DNA of 29,253 bases, taken from IMG/VR virus record IMGVR_UViG_3300021180_000435, positions 1 to 29,253 of that record. One strand, given 5' to 3'. The notes beneath the pieces are model-generated. The model saw nothing but the letters and a program-made list of their open reading frames with translations. It was not told the DNA's origin and did no database searches. The stretch comes from a virus. Positions within the stretch are counted from its first letter, which is position 1; each line of letters opens with the position of its first letter. The translations under genes and the position numbers were made by a program. Positions 1 through 6,396 of this stretch are shown here, one piece after another.

Positions 1-801
1 ATGTTCGAGGAGTTTCTCAAGGAAAGACGCTATCTAAACAATGTCTCTGAGCATACACTTGAATGGTACACATTAGCATTGAAGTGGTTGCCTAATGCCA
101 ATCCCACTGAAGCAGAGCTGAAACAGATGGTCATTCGTATGCGGGAGAAAGGTCTCAAGGCTCGCTCCATCAACTCTTATAGAACTGGCATCAACGCTTA
201 CCTGCACTGGATGGAATCTCCACATCGCATTCCACACATGAAATGTGAGCAGAGACTTCTTCCTACGTTCAGTATGGATGATATCAATAAACTGATTGCC
301 TGGAAGCCCAAGCAATTTTATGAGCGTCGGCTTCACACATTGCTGCTGATGCTGGCTGACACTGGCTGCAGAATCGATGAAGTGCTCACCCTGAAATGGA
401 CTGACGTGGATTTCGATAATCTGCTGCTGACTGTCACTGGCAAAGGAAATAAGCAGCGGAGGATTCCGTTCAGCTTCGAGCTGAGACGACACCTGTTCAG
501 GTTCAAGCACGAGCATCAATTGGTATTCCCCACTCGTGAGGGCAAGAAATTGATGCGTAGGAACATGCTCAGGGATGCGAAGAGGATTTGCAGGAAGCTG
601 GGGATTGTGCCACCAGTGAGAACGCTCCATGCTCTGAGGCATTCTTTTGCTATCCACTATTTGAGAAAAGGCGGGTCAGTGTTCCATCTGCAGAAAGTTC
701 TGGGTCATAGCAGCCTGGAAATGACCCGCCGTTATGCGAATCTTATGACTGAGGACCTTCAAAAGATTCATCAGCAGGTTTCGCTGCTTTCTCCTCGCTA
801 G
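1..801 (+). CDS. Tyrosine recombinase (phage integrase, XerC/D-like)
   Basis: This 266-residue protein should catalyse site-specific integration and excision of the phage DNA. The N-terminal SAM-like core-binding domain covers about residues 1-80 and the catalytic domain about 90-262. The catalytic set is visible: Arg124 in TGCRIDE, Lys148 in TGKGNK, His210 and Arg213 in HALRH, His236 in LGHSS and the nucleophile Tyr245 in RRYANL. Its length is typical of short XerC/D-like integrases that lack the extra arm-binding domain. The ATG is the first base of the window, so the ribosome binding site and any upstream att site cannot be seen. Its 3' end overlaps a convergent minus-strand gene by 59 bp, which may let the two transcripts interfere. 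No tRNA gene that could serve as an att site was found downstream. Confidence 0.95.
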   Translation: MFEEFLKERRYLNNVSEHTLEWYTLALKWLPNANPTEAELKQMVIRMREKGLKARSINSYRTGINAYLHWMESPHRIPHMKCEQRLLPTFSMDDINKLIAWKPKQFYERRLHTLLLMLADTGCRIDEVLTLKWTDVDFDNLLLTVTGKGNKQRRIPFSFELRRHLFRFKHEHQLVFPTREGKKLMRRNMLRDAKRICRKLGIVPPVRTLHALRHSFAIHYLRKGGSVFHLQKVLGHSSLEMTRRYANLMTEDLQKIHQQVSLLSPR

Positions 802-1012
802 ACCTGAGGTTCAGCAGTGCGGAGATTAGGTCACCTCGTTGAGGAGCGACCTCAAACTCCATATCGATATTGGACAGCCAGGTATCAATCTCCAAGGTTG
901 CCCGATTGTAAGCTTTCAACAACTGCCGTGCTCTTTTGGCGTTCTCTGGGACCTTGAGATGCTCCTGTAACTTCTCGATGTCCCTGGAACGCCTTTCTGT
1001 TCTACTTGACAT
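743..1012 (-). CDS. Small charged hypothetical protein, convergent with the integrase
   Basis: An 89-residue hydrophilic protein with no family I recognise. The N-terminal half is basic and helix-prone (MSSRTERRSRDIEKLQEHL), and the C-terminus is acidic and alanine-rich. I chose the ATG at 1012 because it has AAAGGA about 7 nt upstream; a longer reading would need a GTG at 1045 without a clear ribosome binding site. The last 59 bp overlap the integrase gene tail-to-tail. Small convergent genes beside integrases are often excision factors or regulators, but nothing here shows a helix-turn-helix, so that role is only a guess from position. Confidence 0.6.
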   Translation of the reverse strand: MSSRTERRSRDIEKLQEHLKVPENAKRARQLLKAYNRATLEIDTWLSNIDMEFEVAPQRGDLISALLNLRSSEEKAAKPADESFEGPQS

Positions 1013-1080
1013 GACATTTCCTTTCTCAAGGAGTGTCATGGACACCAGAACAAACGCTCGCAGTTGTTATAGTCTACCTC

Positions 1081-1110
1081 TTGACTGGGAAACTTAAAAG
1101 TTGCTATACT
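1081..1110 (+). promoter_or_regulatory. Sigma-70-like promoter with extended -10
   Basis: TTGACT at 1081-1086 and TATACT at 1105-1110 are separated by 18 bp, and TGC precedes the -10 box (extended -10). Transcription would start near 1117, where no protein-coding gene follows. It therefore appears to serve the non-coding RNA that ends at the terminator near 1284. Confidence 0.75.
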
Positions 1111-1116
1111 AGTTAA

Positions 1117-1284
1117 CAGTAGCGAGAAGGTTTGACAACCTTCGCAAGATGCGAATGAAATGGGCAGATTGAGGAAAATAACGTTGCTTATCGATTTCTA
1201 CAATCCGAGTGTAAGCACGCTTCCTCCTGCCCAGGAAAAGCTATTAAGGCTTCAATCAGCTAGTCACTGATTGGAGCCTTTTGT
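1117..1284 (+). ncRNA. Candidate structured small RNA (~168 nt)
   Basis: A promoter (1081-1110) and an intrinsic terminator (1246-1284) bracket a segment with no ORF. Three hairpins are readable. The first is 1122-1145: GCG and AAGGTT pair with AACCTT and CGC around a TGAC loop. The second is a rod-like hairpin, 1161-1233: TGGGCAG pairs with CTGCCCA, GAGGAA with TTCCTC, CG plus TGCTTA with TAAGCA plus CG, then TCG/ATT with AAT/CGA, separated by short bulges. The third is the terminator. The rod resembles no tRNA and I cannot match it to a known family. The 5' end is inferred from the promoter. Confidence 0.6.
1246..1284 (+). terminator. Rho-independent terminator
   Basis: A 14-bp stem (1246-1259 with 1267-1280, one G-T wobble) surrounds a 7-nt loop and runs into TTTTGTATT. 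It closes the transcript that starts near 1117. Confidence 0.85.
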
Positions 1285-1672
1285 ATTGGGCTCGTCCTCC
1301 CACAGTATAAGGCGACTGGTAAAACGAATAGTACGATTCAAGGGTAAGTAAGCAACCAACGGAGCAGGTAATCGGCGGCTCTGGGGTGTTATAAGGCGTA
1401 GTTAACAACTACGGTAATCCTACTAATTCCTGCGAATAGAAGTTCCCTACCTGCTCAACTGATAACCTGAAGGCTATCACATCCTCGTAGTCGGGCGTCC
1501 ATGCCTACCTTGTGCGGATGTAAATCCCTGACCCAGGAGTAATCCTGACGCAGCGTCAAGGTCATTGGAATAGTGGAAACCTCACACACTCAAACTCAGT
1601 GGTGATGATTACACTACTAGCACGGTAGCTAGTAGTGTCTTCCTACAGCCTAAATCTAGTGGTTAATGAATT
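1285..1672 (+). ncRNA. Hairpin-rich non-coding stretch upstream of the HNH gene
   Basis: No convincing ORF lies here. Instead there are many potential RNA helices. A 9-bp pair (1362-1370 with 1448-1456) closes a domain that holds a 7-bp hairpin (1397-1403 with 1407-1413). A GATAACC/GGCTATC hairpin with a TGAA loop follows at 1461-1478. GGAT-GTAA-ATCC (about 1517-1528) and CAGGA-GTAA-TCCTG (about 1534-1547) are hairpins with GNRA-type GUAA loops. TGACC near 1529 can pair with GGTCA near 1560 to enclose the second of these and a GACG/CGTC hairpin. The region ends with a perfect 11-bp inverted repeat (1611-1621 with 1628-1638). This looks like a structured RNA or a long leader of the HNH gene; the family is unknown. 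Confidence 0.5.
1611..1638. repeat. Perfect 11-bp inverted repeat
   Basis: ACACTACTAGC and its exact complement are separated by the 6-nt loop ACGGTA. There is no U tract after it, so it is not a standard terminator. It could be an RNA hairpin or a protein-binding site about 100 bp before the HNH start. Confidence 0.7.
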
Positions 1673-1735
1673 GTGTCAATCCTGATTCTTCAGAAAAACT
1701 ACATACTATTCATATACATCAAGAGGATTAAGTAT

Positions 1736-2437
1736 ATGAGTAAGCGTAAACGAGGTAGACCTAAGCTATCTAAGCAAGTCAAGATTACAAGATTAGCGAA
1801 TAAGCTTGAGGTCATGATGGCCAATGCTGTGAGAATCCCATGTCCAGAACTTGGCTCTGATTGTCTGATAATTAATGCTACTCGGAATACATCGGGCTAC
1901 CCTCTCATTTGGGCTAAGTGCCTGGGCTTTGGAGCTTCACCAGCTCCCGTTCATGTTTGCTCATACATGATAAGGCATGGAATCCATAATAAGAGTGACA
2001 TACCTTATGACAGGCACTCTGCTAGCGGTCGCAAGGAACTGCACCATAAATGCAATGAATTTAGTACGACTGCTCAAGAGCGTTACTTGCGTCGTGGCTG
2101 TATAAATTCAGACCACATTCTCCCCTTGACGAGGCTGCAAAATATGGCCAGAGTTCCGCATGAGTTGAGGGTACAGGCTGCTGCTCAAGCTCGTGCCCAC
2201 AATCGAGTTCGTTTACCTGCTACTTGCCACCCCTCGGAAAAGGCTCACGCTCTAACTCTTTGCAAGCATTGCTATGACAACTCTCCATTACGACGAGAAG
2301 AAGCAAGACGAAAATATGCCCGTGACCCAGTTTTGCGTGCTAAGCAATGTGCTGCTAGTAAGCGTAGATATGAATCCCTAAAAGCTAAGAAGGGGATACT
2401 ACTTAGTAATGTTCCTCTCGAACAACCATCGAGTTAG
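1736..2437 (+). CDS. HNH endonuclease (homing-type)
   Basis: A 233-residue basic protein whose centre matches the phage HNH homing-endonuclease pattern. A Cys-rich start (CPELGSDC), GYPLIWAK, and VHVCSYMIRHG lead to LHHKC with the catalytic His pair and CINSDHI with the Asn-His pair, followed by a conserved downstream Asn (RLQN). The C-terminal part, CHPSEKAHALTLCKHCY and a run of Arg/Lys, looks like an extra zinc-binding DNA-contact segment found in related phage proteins. The ATG at 1736 follows AAGAGGAT at about 9 nt; an upstream GTG at 1673 would add a hydrophobic stretch without a ribosome site. It is flanked on both sides by hairpin-rich non-coding DNA, as for a mobile endonuclease cassette. 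The substrate is not deducible. Confidence 0.75.
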   Translation: MSKRKRGRPKLSKQVKITRLANKLEVMMANAVRIPCPELGSDCLIINATRNTSGYPLIWAKCLGFGASPAPVHVCSYMIRHGIHNKSDIPYDRHSASGRKELHHKCNEFSTTAQERYLRRGCINSDHILPLTRLQNMARVPHELRVQAAAQARAHNRVRLPATCHPSEKAHALTLCKHCYDNSPLRREEARRKYARDPVLRAKQCAASKRRYESLKAKKGILLSNVPLEQPSS

Positions 2438-2457
2438 CTGCTCGATAAATCTCCTCC

Positions 2458-2537
2458 GATTGGGGTAGTCGGTATCCCAATCTCACCCGTCCAGGGTGGA
2501 ACTGCTACGGGAAGCTCTCCATTCGGTAGCTTCCCGT
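2458..2537 (+). promoter_or_regulatory. Three consecutive hairpins between HNH and the com-like gene
   Basis: Hairpins: GATTGGG with CCCAATC (2458-2464, 2476-2482), CACCC with GGGTG (2484-2488, 2494-2498), and a perfect 10-bp ACGGGAAGCT with AGCTTCCCGT (2507-2516, 2528-2537). The last is followed by ACTTATTAGG, a weak U tract that runs into the ribosome site (TAGGAG) of the small ORF at 2555. It may be a terminator for the HNH gene, a regulated leader, or both. Confidence 0.6.
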
Positions 2538-2554
2538 ACTTATTAGGAGCTGAT

Positions 2555-2725
2555 ATGAAGCGTACAACGAAGGAACTCCTAGAACGAATAGAGAGGCTAC
2601 TGTATGAGCTCCAGCAAAGTAATAAAAGGTATCGCCAACATAACGAGGACGGACCTCAGATGCGGGGGTCAACGCAAGAAGGACCCATCGTTCACTTGCG
2701 GGAAGTTACTGGCAAAGAAGAATAG
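2555..2725 (+). CDS. Small coiled-coil-prone ORF overlapping the com-like gene
   Basis: A 56-residue ORF beginning MKRTTKELLERIERLLYELQ, with TAGGAG 6 nt before the ATG. The N-terminal half is an amphipathic helix; the rest has no recognisable feature. It overlaps the com-like gene (2604-2795) out of frame for 122 bp, so the C-terminal half may be constrained mainly by the other frame. It could be a real short protein or a leader peptide that couples translation into the com-like gene. No homologue is recognised. Confidence 0.4.
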   Translation: MKRTTKELLERIERLLYELQQSNKRYRQHNEDGPQMRGSTQEGPIVHLREVTGKEE

Positions 2726-2795
2726 TCTAGGTCAGCTTTGTGGAGAGTTCAAGTGTGAACGTTGTGGCGGTATAATCGAAGTAGTAATATCTTAA
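2604..2795 (+). CDS. com: Com-like zinc-finger protein (Mu Com family)
   Basis: A 63-residue protein with the Com pattern: DLRCGG, then FTCGKLLAKKN, then GEFKCERCGGIIEV. Two Cys pairs (one from the RCGG and TCGKLL region, the other CERC) would bind one zinc ion. In phage Mu, Com binds the mom mRNA and opens its translation start; mom itself then modifies DNA. The start ATG at 2604 follows AGAGAGG at about 8 nt. Here the next gene is not recognisable as mom, so the target is unknown and could be another phage message. The gene is partly overlapped by the 2555 ORF, reminiscent of the overlapping com-mom arrangement. Confidence 0.7.
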   Translation: MSSSKVIKGIANITRTDLRCGGQRKKDPSFTCGKLLAKKNSLGQLCGEFKCERCGGIIEVVIS

Positions 2796-2807
2796 TAGAG
2801 GTGCAAT

Positions 2808-3311
2808 ATGGCTATGAATGATAATGGCTGGACATCCTGGAATGATGTGGCCGATTATATAGTTAACACTGCAGAAGTACCAGTCAATGGAACACGCTAC
2901 GCCTTCAACTATGGTGTGAGCCGTCCCTTTACCCACAATCCAGGTAAGTTCTCTCTTTACACCCAAGAATACAATCAACAAGATGACTTGGCTCGACAGC
3001 AATACCAGATTCTTGAGAATGAGTATGCTTTCTTCTATCAAGCTAATCCAGATTTCCCTCTTTATGATGAAGAGACTTATCAACAGATGCTAGCTTATAG
3101 CGTTCAGCACTACAATCGTAGCGTAATCACTCCTCTCTTAGCTCACCTTTGCTGGCAAGCTATCAAGAAAGATGTCTATGCCAGAATCGATGCGGGTATT
3201 GCAAGGCTCAATGACCTCAAGTTAGCTGGCTTAATTGAAAGAGGAGAAGTACCTAATAAGACACAGATAGAGTTTGGTGATGATATTCATTATGAAGAGA
3301 GAGTGGAATGA
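2808..3311 (+). CDS. Hypothetical protein (167 aa)
   Basis: I do not recognise the family. The protein is soluble, aromatic-rich (many Tyr, Trp and Phe in residues 1-110) and has no signal peptide or membrane segment. The start follows GAGGTG at 5-6 nt, and the stop overlaps the start of the next small gene in an ATGA junction, so the two are translationally coupled. Placed just before a membrane peptide and the tail spike, it may belong to the virion or lysis set, but nothing in the sequence settles that. Confidence 0.7.
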   Translation: MAMNDNGWTSWNDVADYIVNTAEVPVNGTRYAFNYGVSRPFTHNPGKFSLYTQEYNQQDDLARQQYQILENEYAFFYQANPDFPLYDEETYQQMLAYSVQHYNRSVITPLLAHLCWQAIKKDVYARIDAGIARLNDLKLAGLIERGEVPNKTQIEFGDDIHYEERVE

Positions 3312-3379
3312 AATTAGTATTTATTGGGTTGATTGTGTTGATAGCACTCATAATGATGATGTATTGGTACTACCACTAA
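3308..3379 (+). CDS. 23-residue single-membrane-span peptide
   Basis: ATG overlaps the stop of the 2808-3311 gene in an ATGA junction and the ORF ends with TAA. The product MKLVFIGLIVLIALIMMMYW and a short YYH tail is almost entirely hydrophobic, enough for one membrane helix with a Lys at the N-terminus. Such peptides occur in phages as holin-like or spanin-like accessories, but its size makes a function assignment unsafe. Evidence for being real is the coupled start and the strong hydrophobic bias. Confidence 0.5.
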   Translation: MKLVFIGLIVLIALIMMMYWYYH

Positions 3380-3397
3380 GTAGACGGAGAATAACGA

Positions 3398-5254
3398 ATG
3401 GCTTTCTTTGATGCACCAGAATCTGTAGTAGTTACCGATTCCAAAGGTAATGAATTAACTATTGGTGGAGCTACTACTGGTTCCCAGATAGCAGCTCCCG
3501 CTGCTGTAGTACTTTGCAATTCGAAAGGCTATGAATGGCTTCCAGGAACTGGAGTTCGAGAGTACGTTACTGTCAGTCCCACGGGAATCGCTACCGGAGC
3601 AAGCACCATCAACAATGGAGCTCAATTTGGCCCTGACACTGCATCTACTACAACCTGCGGAATTCAAGAGGCTATCAATAGCTTACCCGTGATTGCTAGC
3701 ACTAATACTACCTTAGCGGGTGGTGGCTCACTGCGCTTAAGGCATGGCGTTTATGTCTGCACCAGCCAGATTATCATTCCCAATAACTTCCCATTTTCCC
3801 TCCGCATTCAGGGAGAAACTGGTCTAACTACTGTTGTAAATTATAACGGCGCGACAGCACAGGATTTCATCATCACGAGTAATCAAGTCGGTGATAGCGG
3901 GACGATGACACTTAACTTGGAATGTGAGGACGTTGTCTTCACCTACCAGCCCAATCACCAAAACGTCATTATGAACTTGGGGTCTCTAAGCGTGGGGAAT
4001 TTCACTACCACTGGTTGGGCGGACTACACGTCTTTCATCCAGTCCGGCCCTACGTGGCAAATAGGTTGTCCTCCTCCTGCTAGTGCCAGGGGCGTAATAG
4101 GTCTGAAGACAGGGCCAGTATTTGCTAACATCATTTGCTTCCAGAACTGTTCATGGCTAGGTCTGGCTGTGGGATATGAAACCAACAGCGAACATATCAA
4201 GATGCATGGTTGCCAATTCGGTGCCATTGGCGCTTACAACAGCGGTAGCGGCATAGTGTACGCCAACACCTATAGCAGTGACCTCTATGCCACAGGTCCA
4301 TGCTTCTATATCAATCCTCTAACCAGCCAGCCCATGACGGATATCGACATTGAAGATTGTCACTTCGTCTTTAGCAACACTGCTGTATTGGATGGAAATA
4401 ATACGGGTTCGGTAGGAGCTGCAACTTGCTCTACATGGTCGTATGGCACAGTAGAAGATTGCAGCTACATGTTCTTGAGTCTGGGAAACAAGCTCTTTAG
4501 CATGCTCGGAGTAAGGAATATCAGCGCCGTTAACACCGCTAGCACGGTAAACAGCAGTGGAGTTATCAGCGGAACCTTCCCAACTAGTCTGTTGTGGATT
4601 GATACCGTCACTACTACCAATCTGAATATCGTGAATGGTGGTCTGAATCTTCCTGCCAATTTCAATCTCGCACTGGGAGCTAATGGTTGTCTCGTTAAGT
4701 CCGATGGCAACAATCTCTATTTCCAAGGGGTAAGCGGCAACCAGCTTTTATTCAGACCTCAGGGTAGCAGTAGCAATAGCTCTATGCTCCTCAGTAATAA
4801 TAACCTAACTCTGAATAATGACAGCGGCTCAGCCTCCTTAGTGATTGGCAATAACGGAGCCACAGCAGGGCAGATTACAAAATATAATAATGTCAACACT
4901 GCTGGCTTGGGAACGCCTGCTATTTATGCCTCGGGGCTTAATGTATCTCTGAACACAACCTCAACGCCAGTATGTTCTTACACTCCTGCGGCAGCAGGTG
5001 GAGGACAGTTTATAATCTCATGGGTACTATCATGTAAGACCTCTTCCACTCCTAATCTTAAGGTAACTTACACTGACCCAAATGCTGGTGCTCAGACTAT
5101 CACTCTTTACAACACAGCAATGACCAGCAACAACGTGCAACAAGGTACATATTCACTTGTAGCTACAAGTGGTGCAGCTATAGCTGTCACTGGTACAGAC
5201 AGTATTGCTTTAGGTGATATCTTCGCTAGTGTGACTATTGCAGAAGTGAGTTAA
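3398..5254 (+). CDS. Tail spike/fibre with right-handed beta-helix (pectate-lyase-3-like)
   Basis: A 618-residue predicted receptor-binding or depolymerase spike. Residues 1-80 form a Gly/Thr-rich N-terminal part that probably attaches to the particle. Residues about 85-430 show the pectate-lyase-3 pattern: GIQEAINSLP, then GGSLRLRHGVYVCTSQIIIPNN, then repeated short strands with Asn/Ser/Gly turns (NLECEDVVFTY, MHGCQFGAIG, DIDIEDCHFVF). The C-terminal ~130 residues (from about 485) look like a separate beta-sandwich domain that may trimerise or bind sugar. The start follows CGGAG. Catalytic residues cannot be identified by eye, so enzyme activity is only a possibility. It lies far from the other tail genes, upstream of a convergent block. 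Confidence 0.8.
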   Translation: MAFFDAPESVVVTDSKGNELTIGGATTGSQIAAPAAVVLCNSKGYEWLPGTGVREYVTVSPTGIATGASTINNGAQFGPDTASTTTCGIQEAINSLPVIASTNTTLAGGGSLRLRHGVYVCTSQIIIPNNFPFSLRIQGETGLTTVVNYNGATAQDFIITSNQVGDSGTMTLNLECEDVVFTYQPNHQNVIMNLGSLSVGNFTTTGWADYTSFIQSGPTWQIGCPPPASARGVIGLKTGPVFANIICFQNCSWLGLAVGYETNSEHIKMHGCQFGAIGAYNSGSGIVYANTYSSDLYATGPCFYINPLTSQPMTDIDIEDCHFVFSNTAVLDGNNTGSVGAATCSTWSYGTVEDCSYMFLSLGNKLFSMLGVRNISAVNTASTVNSSGVISGTFPTSLLWIDTVTTTNLNIVNGGLNLPANFNLALGANGCLVKSDGNNLYFQGVSGNQLLFRPQGSSSNSSMLLSNNNLTLNNDSGSASLVIGNNGATAGQITKYNNVNTAGLGTPAIYASGLNVSLNTTSTPVCSYTPAAAGGGQFIISWVLSCKTSSTPNLKVTYTDPNAGAQTITLYNTAMTSNNVQQGTYSLVATSGAAIAVTGTDSIALGDIFASVTIAEVS

Positions 5255-5265
5255 TGGATTCCCCG

Positions 5266-5308
5266 AGAGCTCAGGCTCTGAACCTGGGTGAGTGACGGGC
5301 CTCACCCA
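5266..5308. terminator. Hairpin pair between convergent genes, possible terminator
   Basis: AGAGC-TCAG-GCTCT (5266-5279) is followed by a perfect 8-bp stem TGGGTGAG with CTCACCCA (5285-5292, 5301-5308). There is no strong U tract on either strand. Its place between the stop of the spike gene and the stop of the minus-strand gene at 5321 fits a shared transcription end. Confidence 0.5.
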
Positions 5309-5320
5309 AATACTGCTTGT

Positions 5321-5575
5321 TTATTTGAGTTGTTTGATACTTTGGATGTTCACTATAGGTATAGCTCCAACACCGTTGACATTCCCTTTGTCGCTTATAG
5401 CAGATACAATCAGTATAGAATCCTTCCTTATACTCCACAGAAATCCTACTTCTTCGATACTTGATAATGTATGAGCTTCTGCATCTGCTGCATCTCTCCA
5501 GTGACTATCACCTGATGCGTCCAGCCACTTTACAAGCACAGTCTTCCGAAGAAACTTCTTGGATATTTGTATCAT
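5321..5575 (-). CDS. Small conserved-looking phage protein of unknown function
   Basis: An 84-residue protein with a pattern I recognise from small phage proteins: VKWLDASGDSHWRDAADA near the start, VGFLWSIRKDSILIVSAISD in the middle, and IPIVNIQSIKQL at the end. The fold is probably a small beta-rich domain. No biochemical role is known to me. The start is firm: AGGAGGT lies 4 nt upstream of the ATG at 5575. It is the last gene of the minus-strand block, about 400 nt downstream of a strong terminator, so it probably has its own promoter or depends on read-through. Confidence 0.75.
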   Translation of the reverse strand: MIQISKKFLRKTVLVKWLDASGDSHWRDAADAEAHTLSSIEEVGFLWSIRKDSILIVSAISDKGNVNGVGAIPIVNIQSIKQLK

Positions 5576-5950
5576 TACTACCTCCTATTTGATTATACTG
5601 CTTGTTAATTGCCGAACTCCTTGTACATTACTGCCGAAAGTTTCTGCCGCTCGCACAAAGAAAGGTTCCCCCGTCACCCCTTCCAAAGAAAACTCCCGCC
5701 TTAGATGGGCAAGCTTCAGCATTAAGAGTTGACTCCATGCTTGCTGGTGGAGTTTTATCGGATTGTCCTACAGCACAAGTTACCGTCGTCATGCTCAGAA
5801 CAACAGAGCAGACTATGGGCGTCTATGCTGCTTCTCTACCGATGTTCTGGTAGGAACTTCTGTTCCTAATGTGTGGGAGATGTTCCTTCCCCTGTAACCC
5901 TATCTTCGATGATTTTGTTGTTGTTGTTGGTGTTGAGTTTGGTCACGACC
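5576..5950. other. Non-coding stretch with small hairpins
   Basis: I see no well-supported gene here. On the minus strand a 54-codon ORF (5628-5792, beginning MTTVTCAVGQSDK) has no good ribosome site. A 6-bp hairpin ACTCCA/TGGAGT (5732-5753) is followed by TTTTA on the plus strand, and AGGAAC/GTTCCT forms another hairpin (about 5850-5866). A CAA-rich motif on the minus strand (CAACACCAAC, 5926-5935) recurs at 7354 and 8067. This may be the long leader of the minus-strand gene at 5575. Confidence 0.45.
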
Positions 5951-5972
5951 AAAAAAGGGGATTGCTCCCCTT
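5951..5972 (-). terminator. Rho-independent terminator (minus strand)
   Basis: Read on the minus strand: AAGGGG, loop AGCAAT, CCCCTT followed by a run of T (AAAAAA on the plus strand at 5951-5956). It lies just downstream of the 5977-6297 stop and closes the membrane-protein transcript. Confidence 0.85.
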
Positions 5973-5976
5973 AGTG

Positions 5977-6297
5977 TTACTTAGGCTGTACCACTGGACC
6001 CAATGTTTCGCCTGGTCCCAATAGGTTGGTGTCTGGACTGGTGCCAAAGTAGGCGATGGTACACAGTCCTATTAGGAATGTTGCTAGTACGCCAACGGCT
6101 AGTTGCCTGTACAGTTCGGCATTCATCCAGCGGCAGAAGCTGGTTACCAGCTCGGCAGTGACGACATACACGAAGTAGCCAACTAAGAGTGCCGCCATTA
6201 TGATTGGCACCCATAGTAACTGAGGAGCAGCTACAATCACTGCTCCAATGACGATTGCTGCTCCGACGATGCAAGCGTGCTGATTCGTTTTGGTCAT
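5977..6297 (-). CDS. Small membrane protein (106 aa)
   Basis: Two to three hydrophobic helices fill residues about 8-50 (CIVGAAIVIGAVIVAAP, then LLWVPIIMAALLVGYFVYVV) and about 70-88 (LAVGVLATFLIGLCTIAYF). The last ~18 residues are a short Pro/Gly-rich tail. The start is placed at 6297 because AAGGAG lies 7 nt upstream; the longer reading to 6372 has no ribosome site and would run through a 35-nt inverted repeat. It follows another multi-span membrane protein with about 100 nt between them, so they are probably co-transcribed. Function unknown: membrane accessory, exclusion or lysogeny protein are all possible. Confidence 0.7.
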   Translation of the reverse strand: MTKTNQHACIVGAAIVIGAVIVAAPQLLWVPIIMAALLVGYFVYVVTAELVTSFCRWMNAELYRQLAVGVLATFLIGLCTIAYFGTSPDTNLLGPGETLGPVVQPK

Positions 6298-6321
6298 GAC
6301 ATTCTCCTTTTCAAATAAATA

Positions 6322-6356
6322 CGGACTGCATCCCATGCTGCTTGGAACGCAGTCCG
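6322..6356 (-). promoter_or_regulatory. Stem-loop between two membrane-protein genes
   Basis: A perfect 8-bp stem (6322-6329 with 6349-6356) continues inward with TTCC/GGGA. On the minus strand it is followed by TATTTATTT before the ribosome site AAGGAG of the next gene. It could be a partial terminator or an mRNA processing/stability element that lowers or separates expression of the 106-residue protein. Confidence 0.55.
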
Positions 6357-6396
6357 CTTCTCCTACCAGCATTGCTGCTGGCTCATCAGGAGAATG

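Noticed and set aside
73-657. 194-codon minus-strand ORF opposite the integrase
   Set aside because: It is a shadow frame of a gene with all catalytic residues intact.
1161-1233. A 73-nt segment with a 7-bp closing stem, like a tRNA acceptor
   Set aside because: There is no T-arm with a TTCRA loop, no D-arm and no anticodon arm; the helices nest in one rod instead.
1285-2437. IscB-type system with a HEARO/omega RNA
   Set aside because: The HNH protein is only 233 residues and shows no RuvC parts; its pattern is of a homing-type HNH endonuclease.
1285-2550. Group I intron carrying the HNH gene
   Set aside because: GNRA loops and long-range helices fit loosely, but I cannot find the P3/P7 core motifs, and there are no exons of an interrupted gene on either side.
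5592-5597. Minus-strand TATAAT as promoter of the 84-residue gene
   Set aside because: Transcription would start within its own Shine-Dalgarno, and there is no -35 at a proper distance.
5602-5853. 83-codon plus-strand ORF
   Set aside because: No ribosome site and it lies opposite the leader of a minus-strand gene; no domain.
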